Shown: one piece after another, positions 54,730 to 63,713 of the stretch
Layout of the letters: each line of letters begins with the position of its first letter
Position numbering within the stretch: position 1 is the stretch's first letter
Source: a bacterium
Lineage (GTDB): Bacteria; Planctomycetota; Planctomycetia; Kolteriales; Kolteriaceae
Direction: 5' to 3'
Assembly (NCBI GenBank): GCA_019753235.1
Contig: JAIELF010000032.1
Span: 1-64,000, forward strand
DNA length: 64,000 bases
The notes under the pieces: generated by a model
Databases searched by the model: none
What the model was told of the DNA's origin: nothing
The model's input: the letters and a program-made list of their open reading frames with translations, nothing else
Program-made: the position numbers and the translations under genes

Positions 54730-55722
54730 ATGAAGGCGGCCTACGTCATCGAGCCTGGACCCGCTTCGAGTATCGTCATCGGCCAGGTCGATCGACCCGT
54801 GCCGCACGGACGCGAGATCCTGGTGAAGATTCACTCGGTCGCGATCAACCCGATCGAGACCTACGTTCGTTCCGGCGTCGTTAAGATGCCGATCCCGACC
54901 CCTTACATCATTGGGACCGATTTTGCCGGGACGGTCGAATTGGTTGGCCCAGAGGCGAAGCGTTTTCGGGCCGGTGACCGCGTTTGGGGCAGCAATCAGG
55001 GGCTTCTCGGTCGACAGGGAGTCGCCAGCGAATGGGCGGCCATCGATGAGGAATTCGCTTACCCGACGCCAGCAGAAGTGGACGATGACCACGCTGCCGC
55101 TGCCGCTCTTGTAGGGATCACGGCGCATCTGGGCCTCTTTCGCGATGCCAACCTTCAACCGGGCGAAAAGGTCTATGTTTCGGGTGGGACGGGCGGGGTC
55201 GGTAGCAGTGTCCTGCAGATGGCCAAGGCGGTCGGAGCAAAAGTTCTGACGTCGGTAGGAAGCCCTGAAAAGGAGAAAGAGGCCTTCGAGCTCGGGGCGG
55301 ACCAAGTCGTGCAGTACAAGACCGCGAACATCGAAGAAGCGGTCAAAAGCTTTGCCGAGGGGGGAATCGATGTTTGGTGGGAAACCACCCGCGAGCCCAA
55401 CCTCGAGATGATTATTCCTCTATTGGCCAAGCGAGGCCGAGTCATCCTGATGGCGGGCCGGGACGCCAAGCCGCTTTTGCCCCTCGGGCCCTTCTACACG
55501 AAGGATTGCAAGATCCTGGGCTTCGCGATGTTTAATTCCTCTTTAGAGGAACAGCGAACATCCGCCAGCGACATTGGCCGCTGGCTGGCAGAGGGGAAGC
55601 TTCGCCCAAAAATCAGCCGATCCTTTCCCTTAGAAGAGGCCGCTCACGCCCATGAATTACAGGAAGCAAACACGCTCCGCAAGGAAGGAACGCTGTCAGG
55701 AAAGATCATCCTACACATGTAA
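54730..55722 (+). CDS. NADPH:quinone reductase-like MDR protein
   Basis: A medium-chain dehydrogenase/reductase of 330 residues without structural zinc Cys residues, closest to quinone oxidoreductase/zeta-crystallin types. It begins MKAAYVIEPGPASSIVIG, with IGTDFAGTVELVG in the catalytic domain and VYVSGGTGGVGSSVLQMAKA as the cofactor motif. The catalytic Zn ligand pattern is absent. AGGAG about ten bases before the ATG at 54730 supports the start; the frame is open from 54622 without protein-like sequence. It follows the SDR on the same strand by 156 bp. Confidence 0.92.
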   Translation: MKAAYVIEPGPASSIVIGQVDRPVPHGREILVKIHSVAINPIETYVRSGVVKMPIPTPYIIGTDFAGTVELVGPEAKRFRAGDRVWGSNQGLLGRQGVASEWAAIDEEFAYPTPAEVDDDHAAAAALVGITAHLGLFRDANLQPGEKVYVSGGTGGVGSSVLQMAKAVGAKVLTSVGSPEKEKEAFELGADQVVQYKTANIEEAVKSFAEGGIDVWWETTREPNLEMIIPLLAKRGRVILMAGRDAKPLLPLGPFYTKDCKILGFAMFNSSLEEQRTSASDIGRWLAEGKLRPKISRSFPLEEAAHAHELQEANTLRKEGTLSGKIILHM

Positions 55723-55936
55723 GTAGACAGGCCAATCCAAGGCGTCGCCTTTCGCTTGGCGAGATGAACTTCCCCCAAATGGCAGCGAAGTCTAGACTTG
55801 GGTCGTGATCAAGGCGGTGAACGCCATTTAATGGGGTCTGGACGCCGGGCCTGGATCGACGCGAATGTCGGGCGGGGTTAGTATTTGCAGCGGCTGAGCC
55901 CCCTAGGGGCGATTGTCCGGCAGGGTAGAGAAGAGC

Positions 55937-58567
55937 ATGCGGCATACATTGCGGACTTGGACTTCACTCGTCGTCTTCGCGATCGGTCTGGCGGGAATGC
56001 CCCCGGCCGAGGCGCTCGCGCAACTCGACGTTCCTCCTTTGCGATTCGCCCCTGCCAAAGATTCGAAGGTGACACACTCGCTCGTTGCGGATGTCCAATC
56101 GATCACTCCAGGCCAAACGTTCCGCGTCGGAATCCTGTTTCAAGTCAAAGAAGGGGCATACTTCTATTACCGCACGGCCGGCTCGCTCGGTTTGCCGACA
56201 CGGGTAGTCTTCGAGGTCCCAGAAGGAGTGATGCTGGGCCCTACCGAGTTTCCTGTTCCAGAAGTGAAGTACGACGAACTCGACAAACCGGTCATTTATT
56301 ACATCTACACTCGGCCAACGGTCATCTTTGCCGAGGTAACGGTCCCAGGTTCCGTCAAGCCGGGCGAGTCGATCGAGATTCGCGCACAGGTCAACTATCA
56401 GTTCTGTGATGAAACCAATTGCACCCCTGCCAGCGATCGGAATTTAAGTCTTCGCTTGCCCGTCGTCGAATCCAATAGCGAACCTTCCGAGCATGCAAAG
56501 AGTTTCGCTAGGGCGGCACGTCAAGTTCCGAAGGCAGACAAAGCGGGTGTTCTCTCGGTTCAGCCATTCGTCAACGTGTCGGCATTGCGACCCAATGACC
56601 AAGCGACGTTGGCCTTGGAGCTAGAAGTGGCCGAGGGCTTTCACATTCAGATGAACCGTCCTCCCGATCGCTCTCTGGTCTCAACCGAGGTCATTATCGA
56701 GACCCCGGAAGGTCTGGATTTCTCGGTGCCGATCTTCCCCGAGCCGTTACAGCCACTTCACCCTTTGGCCGGGGCCGAGAACATGAAGGAGTATCGCGGA
56801 CGGGTGACGATTCTCGTTCCTCTGCGGGCGCGAAGGTTTCTCGAACCGGGCGAAACGACGATTAAGGGATTGATTCGTTACCAAGCTTGCGATGTGAAGA
56901 ATTGCCTGCCGCCGGCTTACGCCGATTTCTCAATCCGTTTGCCCGTCGCCAAGGAAGGTTCCACCGTTCAGCGTATCAACAGTGATGTCTTTGCTCATGC
57001 GGGGATGGCCGAGCCCCCCGCGGCCGAGACACCGCAGTTGCCGGCACCATCGGTAAGCAATGACGTGATGACGCCGCCGACAGTCGCCTCGGCGCCGGCC
57101 CAGCCGGCTGTTGTCACAAGTCCCCCCGCCATGGGTGAATCCGCGATCGCCGGCGATCCCTCCCCAGCGGTCACGCCGACAATGACAGCGGGTTCGGTTC
57201 TCGACCGTATTCAAACTCAGTCGGACCAGCAGGATCTCAGCTTTTGGGTCTACATGCTGTACGCGTTCGTGGGGGGGATGGTCCTCAACGTCATGCCGTG
57301 CGTCTTGCCGGTGATTGCAATCAAGATTCTCGGATTCGTGAATCAAGCCGGGGAAAGTCCCTGGCAAATCAAACTGCTGAACTTTTCTTACACGGCCGGT
57401 GTTTTGACGGTTTTCATGACTTTGGGAACGTTGGCGGCACTGGCAGGTTATGTCCAAGGAACGCTGTTTCAGAATGCCTGGTTCAATGTTGCCATGGCCT
57501 CGCTCGTGTTTGCCATGGGTTTGAGTCTGCTGGGTATGTTCGAGATTCCCGTCCCGGGTTTCGCCGGCACGATCGATACGTCGAAGAAGGAAGGGCCGCT
57601 GGGGGCTTACCTCACGGGCGTTTTGGCGACGCTGTTGGCGACCCCGTGTTTAGGTCCCTTTCTCAGTGCGACGCTGGCATGGACCGCGAAGCAACCCCCC
57701 ACGACGGTGTACGCGATCTGGTTTCTTATGGGTCTGGGGATGTCGTCTCCCTACATCGCGGCCGCCTTCTTCCCCAAAGTGATCAGGCTCCTTCCCAAGC
57801 CAGGGATGTGGATGGTCCGTTTCAAGGAGATGGCGGGTTTTGTCCTCATGGCAACGGTCATCTTCTTCATTTCTTTTCTCAACAGCGATTATGTTCTGCC
57901 GCTCTTGTCGATCCTGTTGGGCTTGACCGTGGCGATCTGGATGGTGAGCAATCTGTACGAGATTGGTTCCAAGCCGGGTGAAAAATGGCTGATCCGCGCG
58001 TCGGCCATGGCTGTGATCGGGGCGTCGGTGTTCTTTGGGCTGCAAGTCATGCACCCTTATGCCCAGAGACAGCGTCAAGAGAAAGTGCAGGCGGAAGTCA
58101 GTCGTCAACTGGCCGCGATCGATTTCGAGCGATCCCGCGCGTTGGCACCGAATCATCAAGGAATCGCTTGGGAACCGTTTACCGAAGAGCTTCTCAAGCA
58201 GCGTGTGGACGAGGGAAAAACGGTCTTCATCGACTTCACCGCCGACTGGTGCGCTATCTGTAAGACGAATGAATTCACCTCGATCGAAACCAAGAAGATC
58301 GAAGCCTTGATGGAAGAGATGGGTGTCGTTGCCATCAAAGCCGACTGGACGGAAAAGTCGGAAGATATCTCGAAATGGCTGCACAAGTTCGACGGCGGAG
58401 GCATCCCACACTACGTCGTCGTGCCGGCCAAAGACCCGACCAAACCCCTCGTCTTCGGCGGGACACTGACAGAATCATTCGTCGAATCCCAGCTTCGCAA
58501 GGCAGGCCCCTCGAGGGGCTTCGAGCCACGCGCTTCTGCCACACTTCCGGTCTCGATCACAAAGTAA
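55937..58567 (+). CDS. dsbD: DsbD-family thiol:disulfide interchange protein
   Basis: DsbD moves electrons from cytoplasmic thioredoxin across the membrane to reduce periplasmic proteins. The protein (876 residues) has a signal peptide, then two DsbD-alpha-like domains each with a Cys-x4-Cys pair (C157/C162 and C318/C323). A Pro/Ala-rich linker follows, then the eight-helix DsbD/CcdA membrane part with C455 (MPCVLPV) and C571 (TPCLGPF). The C-terminal thioredoxin domain has WCAICK (C772/C775). All redox pairs are intact. E. coli DsbD has only one N-terminal domain, so the second is extra. The ATG at 55937 is used; the TTG at 55913 opens the frame. Confidence 0.93.
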   Translation: MRHTLRTWTSLVVFAIGLAGMPPAEALAQLDVPPLRFAPAKDSKVTHSLVADVQSITPGQTFRVGILFQVKEGAYFYYRTAGSLGLPTRVVFEVPEGVMLGPTEFPVPEVKYDELDKPVIYYIYTRPTVIFAEVTVPGSVKPGESIEIRAQVNYQFCDETNCTPASDRNLSLRLPVVESNSEPSEHAKSFARAARQVPKADKAGVLSVQPFVNVSALRPNDQATLALELEVAEGFHIQMNRPPDRSLVSTEVIIETPEGLDFSVPIFPEPLQPLHPLAGAENMKEYRGRVTILVPLRARRFLEPGETTIKGLIRYQACDVKNCLPPAYADFSIRLPVAKEGSTVQRINSDVFAHAGMAEPPAAETPQLPAPSVSNDVMTPPTVASAPAQPAVVTSPPAMGESAIAGDPSPAVTPTMTAGSVLDRIQTQSDQQDLSFWVYMLYAFVGGMVLNVMPCVLPVIAIKILGFVNQAGESPWQIKLLNFSYTAGVLTVFMTLGTLAALAGYVQGTLFQNAWFNVAMASLVFAMGLSLLGMFEIPVPGFAGTIDTSKKEGPLGAYLTGVLATLLATPCLGPFLSATLAWTAKQPPTTVYAIWFLMGLGMSSPYIAAAFFPKVIRLLPKPGMWMVRFKEMAGFVLMATVIFFISFLNSDYVLPLLSILLGLTVAIWMVSNLYEIGSKPGEKWLIRASAMAVIGASVFFGLQVMHPYAQRQRQEKVQAEVSRQLAAIDFERSRALAPNHQGIAWEPFTEELLKQRVDEGKTVFIDFTADWCAICKTNEFTSIETKKIEALMEEMGVVAIKADWTEKSEDISKWLHKFDGGGIPHYVVVPAKDPTKPLVFGGTLTESFVESQLRKAGPSRGFEPRASATLPVSITK

Positions 58568-58580
58568 GGACACGTCCCTC

Positions 58581-59000
58581 TCACGATCCGGGTTCGACGA
58601 TCGGCATCGGTCGTTGACGAATCGACTCAAGCACCGACCGATTCGCGGGGGGAAAATTTCCCTCGAGCGTCCTCTCCACACTCCACCATTCGAAAGGCTC
58701 ATCAAGCCTTACCATTGAAGAGGTCATGCCCGTCGGCACGACATCGAAGAACCAAAGTTCCATTCTCCTCGACTCGGTCTCCCAATCGACCTTGAGTCGA
58801 AGACCCATGACATCCACGTGGAGCCCCGTCTCCTCGAGGATTTCGCGAACGACGGCTGCCCGCGGGTCTTCATTTGGTTCGCATTTACCCCCAGGAAACT
58901 CATCCATACCAGCATAAACTTGGCCCGGCTGTCGCTTGCCGACGGCAAGTTCACCTTGGTACCAAATCAAGCCCACCGCAATCGATAAGGTCGGTTTCAT
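58581..59000 (-). CDS. NUDIX hydrolase (MutT-like)
   Basis: A 139-residue pyrophosphohydrolase. The Nudix box spans residues 38-60 with G38, E44, R52, E53, E56 and E57 in the exact spacing (GGKCEPNEDPRAAVVREILE). The overall form, GLIWYQGELAVGKRQPGQVY, resembles (deoxy)nucleoside triphosphate pyrophosphohydrolases of the MutT group that clean oxidised nucleotides, but other substrates are possible. The ATG overlaps the upstream glycosyltransferase stop by one base (TGATG), so the two are translationally coupled. Confidence 0.92.
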   Translation of the reverse strand: MKPTLSIAVGLIWYQGELAVGKRQPGQVYAGMDEFPGGKCEPNEDPRAAVVREILEETGLHVDVMGLRLKVDWETESRRMELWFFDVVPTGMTSSMVRLDEPFEWWSVERTLEGNFPPANRSVLESIRQRPMPIVEPGS

Positions 59001-59884
59001 CAGTCGGCCAGTGCATAGCGAATGATGCAGTAGAAAGCTTCGAACGCATCCTTCAAACCGATCTTCTTCCCTTCCGAGTAGTCTCGACCATGGTAAGAGA
59101 TCGGGATCTCATAGATTCGACAGCGCCTCCGGGCGATCTTGGCGGTCACCTCGGGATCGAAGCCGAAACGATTTTGTTTCAGTGGAATCGATTGAATCAC
59201 CTCCCGCTTGAAGACCTTGTAGCAAGTCTCCATGTCGGTGAGGTTGAGGTTGGTAAAGACGTTTGAAACCAATGTCAGAATCCCGTTGGCCACCCGATGC
59301 CAAAAGAGATGAATGCGAGAGGTCTGCCCGATGAAACGAGAGCCATAAACAACGTCGGCTCGGCCTTCGATGATCGGCTCGATCAGTCGAGGATACTCAT
59401 TGGGGCTGTACTCCAAATCCGCATCCTGCACAATAACGACATCGCCGACGGCATGCTTAAAAGCTGTTCGAAGGGCTGCCCCTTTCCCTTGATTAACGTC
59501 GTGAAAAAGAACCTTGAGATCAGGCTCATCGACCAACGACTTTAGGATTTCTCGCGTACCGTCGGTGCTACAGTCATCGACAAGAATGATCTCTTTGGCG
59601 ATCGGCACCGCGCGGATCCGGCGAAGGATTTCGTTAATCGTCGCTCGTTCGTTATAGACCGGCACCACGATGGAGAGACGGAAACGGGAGGGGATGCGAT
59701 AGACCCCCCATTGGCGAAGGACCGGTGAACCAAGAACGCGTTCCAATCGTTCGAGAAATGCAACATCCGATGGATCGATCGAGGAGATCCAGATCGATGA
59801 GTCGCGGGCCGGGACGTTGTGCCCCCCCTCTTCGTCGGCCTGGGTCATCGACACGCTCTTTTCCTCGCTCGGCTGCTGCGACAT
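59000..59884 (-). CDS. Family 2 glycosyltransferase, dolichyl/polyprenyl-phosphate sugar synthase type
   Basis: A GT2 enzyme of 294 residues. About 65 N-terminal residues precede LSIVVPVYNERATINEI; then come LVDDCSTDGTREILKS, NQGKGAALRTAF and VVIVQDADLEYSPNEYP with the DxD metal site. YGSRFIG and the FGFDPEVTAKIA and SYHGRDYSEGKKIG motifs are those of Dpm1/UndPP-type synthases that attach a sugar to a polyprenyl phosphate. No C-terminal membrane helices are present, so it is peripheral. It is divergent from a GT39-like gene that could use its product. Confidence 0.92.
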   Translation of the reverse strand: MSQQPSEEKSVSMTQADEEGGHNVPARDSSIWISSIDPSDVAFLERLERVLGSPVLRQWGVYRIPSRFRLSIVVPVYNERATINEILRRIRAVPIAKEIILVDDCSTDGTREILKSLVDEPDLKVLFHDVNQGKGAALRTAFKHAVGDVVIVQDADLEYSPNEYPRLIEPIIEGRADVVYGSRFIGQTSRIHLFWHRVANGILTLVSNVFTNLNLTDMETCYKVFKREVIQSIPLKQNRFGFDPEVTAKIARRRCRIYEIPISYHGRDYSEGKKIGLKDAFEAFYCIIRYALAD

Positions 59885-60085
59885 CCTACTTCCTCGGCCA
59901 CCAAAGATCCCTCTTGGAACGGGTCATGACTATCAGCCTGAAGACAAATTCGCCAGAGATACCACTCCAATCGGATACTCCTCATACCCCCTCTTACTCC
60001 TCGCGAACGTTACCGATTGTCTGAAATCGATGGACCGGTTACGAACAATTTGACCTAACGGATTCGAAACCCAAAGGAGGAAGAA

Positions 60086-61462
60086 ATGGTCGACCGCCAA
60101 GCGACCCTTGCTCCTGCGCGAGAACGCTCCGCGGAGCGCGTTTCCTCCATTCAGACGCTGCCGAGAACCGCATCACCGCTTTGTGATGAGTACGGCACGA
60201 CGCCGACTCGCCGACGATCGCTGGTGAGCCGAGAGATCCTGGCGTTCGCTGCGATTGCGTTGATGGCTCGGCTTGTTGCCTGCTTTTGGATGGATGCCCC
60301 CGGAATGCTGCCGGCCGCAGCCTACGAGCATGGCACTATTGCCCGCTCGATCGTGGATGGCCGAGGCTTCTCCTTCCACTTCTACGGACCGCCGGGCCAA
60401 GTGGTTCCCACCAGTCAACAAGCTCCGTTGATGGCCGGTCTTCTCGCGGGCGCGTACGCGTTGCTGGGCACAGAGACTCGCGTTGCGTTTTGGTTGGTTC
60501 TCGTGATTCAATCGGTGGTGGGAAGTTGGGCGACTTGGCATTTGATGCGCGTCACCGAGGCGATGTTCTCCACCCGACGAATCACGTGGCTTGCGGGGAT
60601 GATGGCGTCATTGGGGCCGGCATTCGTGGTAGCCCCCACAATGGTCCAGGCGGTGACATGGAATATGCTTGCTTTGGCGATGATGGCCGACGGCTGGTGG
60701 ATCGTCCGACGATCTCCCTCCTCTCTTGGCGGCATCACTCTTGTCGCCATAGGGAACATTCTCGCGTGGCACGTCGATCCGATCATGGCGATCGCCGGCG
60801 CTTTATTGATCATTGCTTCCGCCTGCGGGTCATGGAAACGTTCATCGGTCGCCATCGTGAGTCCGTTGATACTCGTCGGCATTCTCCCTTGGACGATGCG
60901 AAACATCGACATGCACGGTCGGTTCATGATGGTAAAGGACAGCTTCGCTTACGTCTTCTGGCAAGGTAATACGATGGCCAGCCACGGGACCGACAAGCTT
61001 CCTTCGCCGACCGAACGGATCAGTGTTGATACGACGATGCCTCTTGCCTTTCGTGAGCATTTGGCAAGCCTTCCCACCGAGGTCCAGCGAATGGACGCTT
61101 TTGGCCCATTGATTGTCGAGGAGTTTTCTCGCCGACCCGCGCAGTATGTCGAGAAGTCCCTTCTTCGAGCCCGACAATGGATCTTTTTTGATGAGACGAA
61201 TCCCAAAAGCAGATCGCTTCTCTACCGAGTCAGCTACATCGGTTTGATTCTTCTTGCCGGTGTGGGAGCTTGGCATCGGCGACTCCTCTGGCGAGAGGAT
61301 CTCCCGCTGCTAATCCCTATTATTGTGATGACGCTCTTCTCGGTTCTGGTGATCACCTCCGCTCGCTTTCGTTTGCCGGCCGAGTTTCTCCTGGTTCCGT
61401 TTGCCGCCTCGGGAGCTGGATGGCTCACCGACGGGATGCGGCGGCGGAAAATCCTAACTTAA
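60086..61462 (+). CDS. Multi-spanning GT39/ArnT-like glycosyltransferase
   Basis: The 458 residues contain about ten hydrophobic membrane segments. After the first one comes a luminal/periplasmic loop with AYEHGTIARSIVDGRGFSF, the position where PMT/ArnT enzymes carry the catalytic acid, followed by LMAGLLAGAYALLGTETR. The topology and the closing FRLPAEFLLVPFAASGAGWL region fit polyprenyl-phosphate-sugar-using enzymes. A perfect AAAGGAGG site lies five bases before the ATG. It is divergent from the Dpm1-like GT2 gene 200 bp away. Its terminator is at 61528-61562. The acceptor is unknown. Confidence 0.75.
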   Translation: MVDRQATLAPARERSAERVSSIQTLPRTASPLCDEYGTTPTRRRSLVSREILAFAAIALMARLVACFWMDAPGMLPAAAYEHGTIARSIVDGRGFSFHFYGPPGQVVPTSQQAPLMAGLLAGAYALLGTETRVAFWLVLVIQSVVGSWATWHLMRVTEAMFSTRRITWLAGMMASLGPAFVVAPTMVQAVTWNMLALAMMADGWWIVRRSPSSLGGITLVAIGNILAWHVDPIMAIAGALLIIASACGSWKRSSVAIVSPLILVGILPWTMRNIDMHGRFMMVKDSFAYVFWQGNTMASHGTDKLPSPTERISVDTTMPLAFREHLASLPTEVQRMDAFGPLIVEEFSRRPAQYVEKSLLRARQWIFFDETNPKSRSLLYRVSYIGLILLAGVGAWHRRLLWREDLPLLIPIIVMTLFSVLVITSARFRLPAEFLLVPFAASGAGWLTDGMRRRKILT

Positions 61463-61527
61463 TGATGTTCCCAAAGCAGAAGCCGTTGGCCATTTGTCCA
61501 GCCGGGCCGATTCGCCAACGTATCTCG

Positions 61528-61562
61528 GCGCCTTGCATTGCAGGGAAGGCGCTTTTGATTTT
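61528..61562 (+). terminator. Rho-independent terminator after the GT39-like gene
   Basis: GCGCCTT (61528-61534) pairs perfectly with AAGGCGC (61546-61552) around an 11-base loop, followed by TTTTGATTTT. It lies between the membrane glycosyltransferase stop and the mutS2 start. Confidence 0.85.
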
Positions 61563-61633
61563 CGAATAACTTGAGCAGAGGGATCCACGGCCCCGTTGTT
61601 CTGACAACGAAGGACCTGAATCAAACCACTTCG

Positions 61634-63556
61634 ATGGACGATCATTCTCTTTCCAAACTGGAGTTCGGCACCGTGCGGGAACGCCTGGCCGAGCACGCGC
61701 GGAGTTCGCTCGCCAAGGAATGGATCGCCGACCTTCGTCCGCAACGAGACATTGAATACATCCGCGAACAACTCGCGCGGACGGGCGAAGTGATGGACCT
61801 ATTGGCGTGCCACATGGAGCCTCCCCTCGCGGGCCTGCGCGACGTTCGGTTACCCGTTAAACGGGCGCAGCTTGGTGTGCAGCTCGAAATCGAGCAGGCT
61901 GTCGACATTCGCGATGTCGCAGACCTTTCTGGCCGAGCCTACGAGTATTGGCTTCGGCTCACTTCCGATTCTCCCCGCGTCGAACGGCTTCTCTCTGACG
62001 TCACTGATCTTCGCCCGCTCGCGCGGGTCATTGATGAATCGATCGACGAGCGGGGCAAAGTCCGGGATGATGCGACGCCGGAACTTGCTAGCGTCCGCGC
62101 TCAACTGGCCGAGTGGGAAGCGAGAATCCAGAAGGAACTCGGACGCTTGCTCAGGCAGCCAGAAATCCGATCGGCCCTGCGCTATTCTCAAGCCACGATG
62201 AGCGGCGATCATCATGTTCTCCCTGTTGCCGTCAATCATCGCCACAAAGTCGCCGGGGTCGTCCATCGCACCTCGGCCAGCGGCGAAACGGTTTACATCG
62301 AACCCACCAAAGTCGCCGAGATCAGTGCCGAGATGTCCCTCTTGAAGAGTGCCGAGCAGCGTGAGATTCGCCGAGTGCTAAGGCGTCTCACCGACGCCGT
62401 CGCCAGCAAGGGAAGAGAACTCGCCACCAATCTTGACGTGCTGACGCATCTGGATTTCATCACGGCAAAGGCTCGGCTGGCGCGGGACGGGGAAATGACC
62501 ATTCCCGAAATCTCTTCGCATGGCAGGCTTCGCCTCGAGCAAGCTAGGCACCCTCTGTTGGAGCGGGTGATTGCCGACTACAACGCCCGGGCAACAACTA
62601 GCGAGCAGCGCGACGTGGTGCCGATCACTGTTCATCTAGGAGAGGCGTTCGAGATCCTGATCATTACCGGCCCCAACACGGGGGGGAAAACGGTCGTACT
62701 CAAGACCGTGGGCTTGCTGGGGGCGATGGCACTTTCGGGACTGCCGATTCCCGCTCGGGCAGGGAGCATCGTCCCGATGTTCGACGAAATCCTCGTTGAT
62801 ATCGGCGACGAGCAATCGATTGAACAATCGTTGAGCACGTTTTCGGCCCACATGACGCGGATCACGCAGATCTTGCGAATCGCGACATCGCATTCACTGG
62901 TGCTGCTTGATGAATTGGGGGCGGGCACCGACCCGAGTGAAGGTGCCGCGCTCGGCCAGGCGATTCTCGACGAGCTTCGGGAACGTGGTTGTCGAGCCTT
63001 GGTCACGACGCATTTAGGGGACTTGAAGAGCTACGCCCTGCGGCATGCGCGGGCAGAAAACGGAGCTGTCGAGTTTGATCCGGAAACGCTTCGGCCAACT
63101 TATCGACTCCTCATGGGTCAGTTCGGCGAAAGCTGTGCCTTGAAGGTAGCTCGTCGTCTGCAAGTTCCCCGCGGGCTCTTAGCAAAGGCCTATCGCCATC
63201 TTCGTCGGCGACGAGGAAAGGGAGCCCACGATTTAAGACAACTGCAGGAAATGCGCGAGGCGACCGAGAAGGCTCGCGAAGAGGCTCTCGACGCGCAGCG
63301 GAAAGCCGACCAGGCCCAGGCAGAATTCCGCCGACGCGAGAACCTTTTGCAACAGGAAGCCGACGTTCACAAAGAGATCGAACGCTTTCGAACAACTTTG
63401 CAAGCGGGCGACGCCGTCCGCGTTTTGAAGTTCGATAAGAACGGAACCATCAAGCGAATCGATCGTCGGCGAGAGCTGGCCGCCGTCCTGGTCGGCGCGG
63501 TCGAATGGGAACTTCCCCTTTCCGATCTCTTTCCGCTTCCCCGAAATCCTTCGTGA
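61634..63556 (+). CDS. mutS2: MutS2-type ATPase lacking the Smr domain
   Basis: A MutS family ATPase of 640 residues. It starts LSKLEFGTVRERLAEHARSS as in MutS2 (no mismatch-binding domain), has the Walker A loop GPNTGGKT at residues 346-353, Walker B LVLLDELGAGTDPSEG and the following STFSAHM switch, then a charged coiled-coil (TEKAREEALDAQRKADQAQ). It stops after a short KOW-like beta stretch; the C-terminal Smr endonuclease domain of typical MutS2 (about 780 residues) is missing. MutS2 limits recombination or rescues collided ribosomes; without Smr the nuclease step is absent. The ATG at 61634 is chosen by family fit. Confidence 0.93.
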   Translation: MDDHSLSKLEFGTVRERLAEHARSSLAKEWIADLRPQRDIEYIREQLARTGEVMDLLACHMEPPLAGLRDVRLPVKRAQLGVQLEIEQAVDIRDVADLSGRAYEYWLRLTSDSPRVERLLSDVTDLRPLARVIDESIDERGKVRDDATPELASVRAQLAEWEARIQKELGRLLRQPEIRSALRYSQATMSGDHHVLPVAVNHRHKVAGVVHRTSASGETVYIEPTKVAEISAEMSLLKSAEQREIRRVLRRLTDAVASKGRELATNLDVLTHLDFITAKARLARDGEMTIPEISSHGRLRLEQARHPLLERVIADYNARATTSEQRDVVPITVHLGEAFEILIITGPNTGGKTVVLKTVGLLGAMALSGLPIPARAGSIVPMFDEILVDIGDEQSIEQSLSTFSAHMTRITQILRIATSHSLVLLDELGAGTDPSEGAALGQAILDELRERGCRALVTTHLGDLKSYALRHARAENGAVEFDPETLRPTYRLLMGQFGESCALKVARRLQVPRGLLAKAYRHLRRRRGKGAHDLRQLQEMREATEKAREEALDAQRKADQAQAEFRRRENLLQQEADVHKEIERFRTTLQAGDAVRVLKFDKNGTIKRIDRRRELAAVLVGAVEWELPLSDLFPLPRNPS

Positions 63557-63713
63557 TCACCAAAAAATAGCCTAGATCATTCGAGTTTTTCTTTTTGAGG
63601 GGCTTTCTGGAACCGATAACGTCTGGCTTGAGTACAATGGCACAGCGGTGCGGGGGGAGGTCGAGAGGACACCGAATGCATCAAGAAAGTCCCGGAGCAG
63701 AAGGGTTTGCTCG

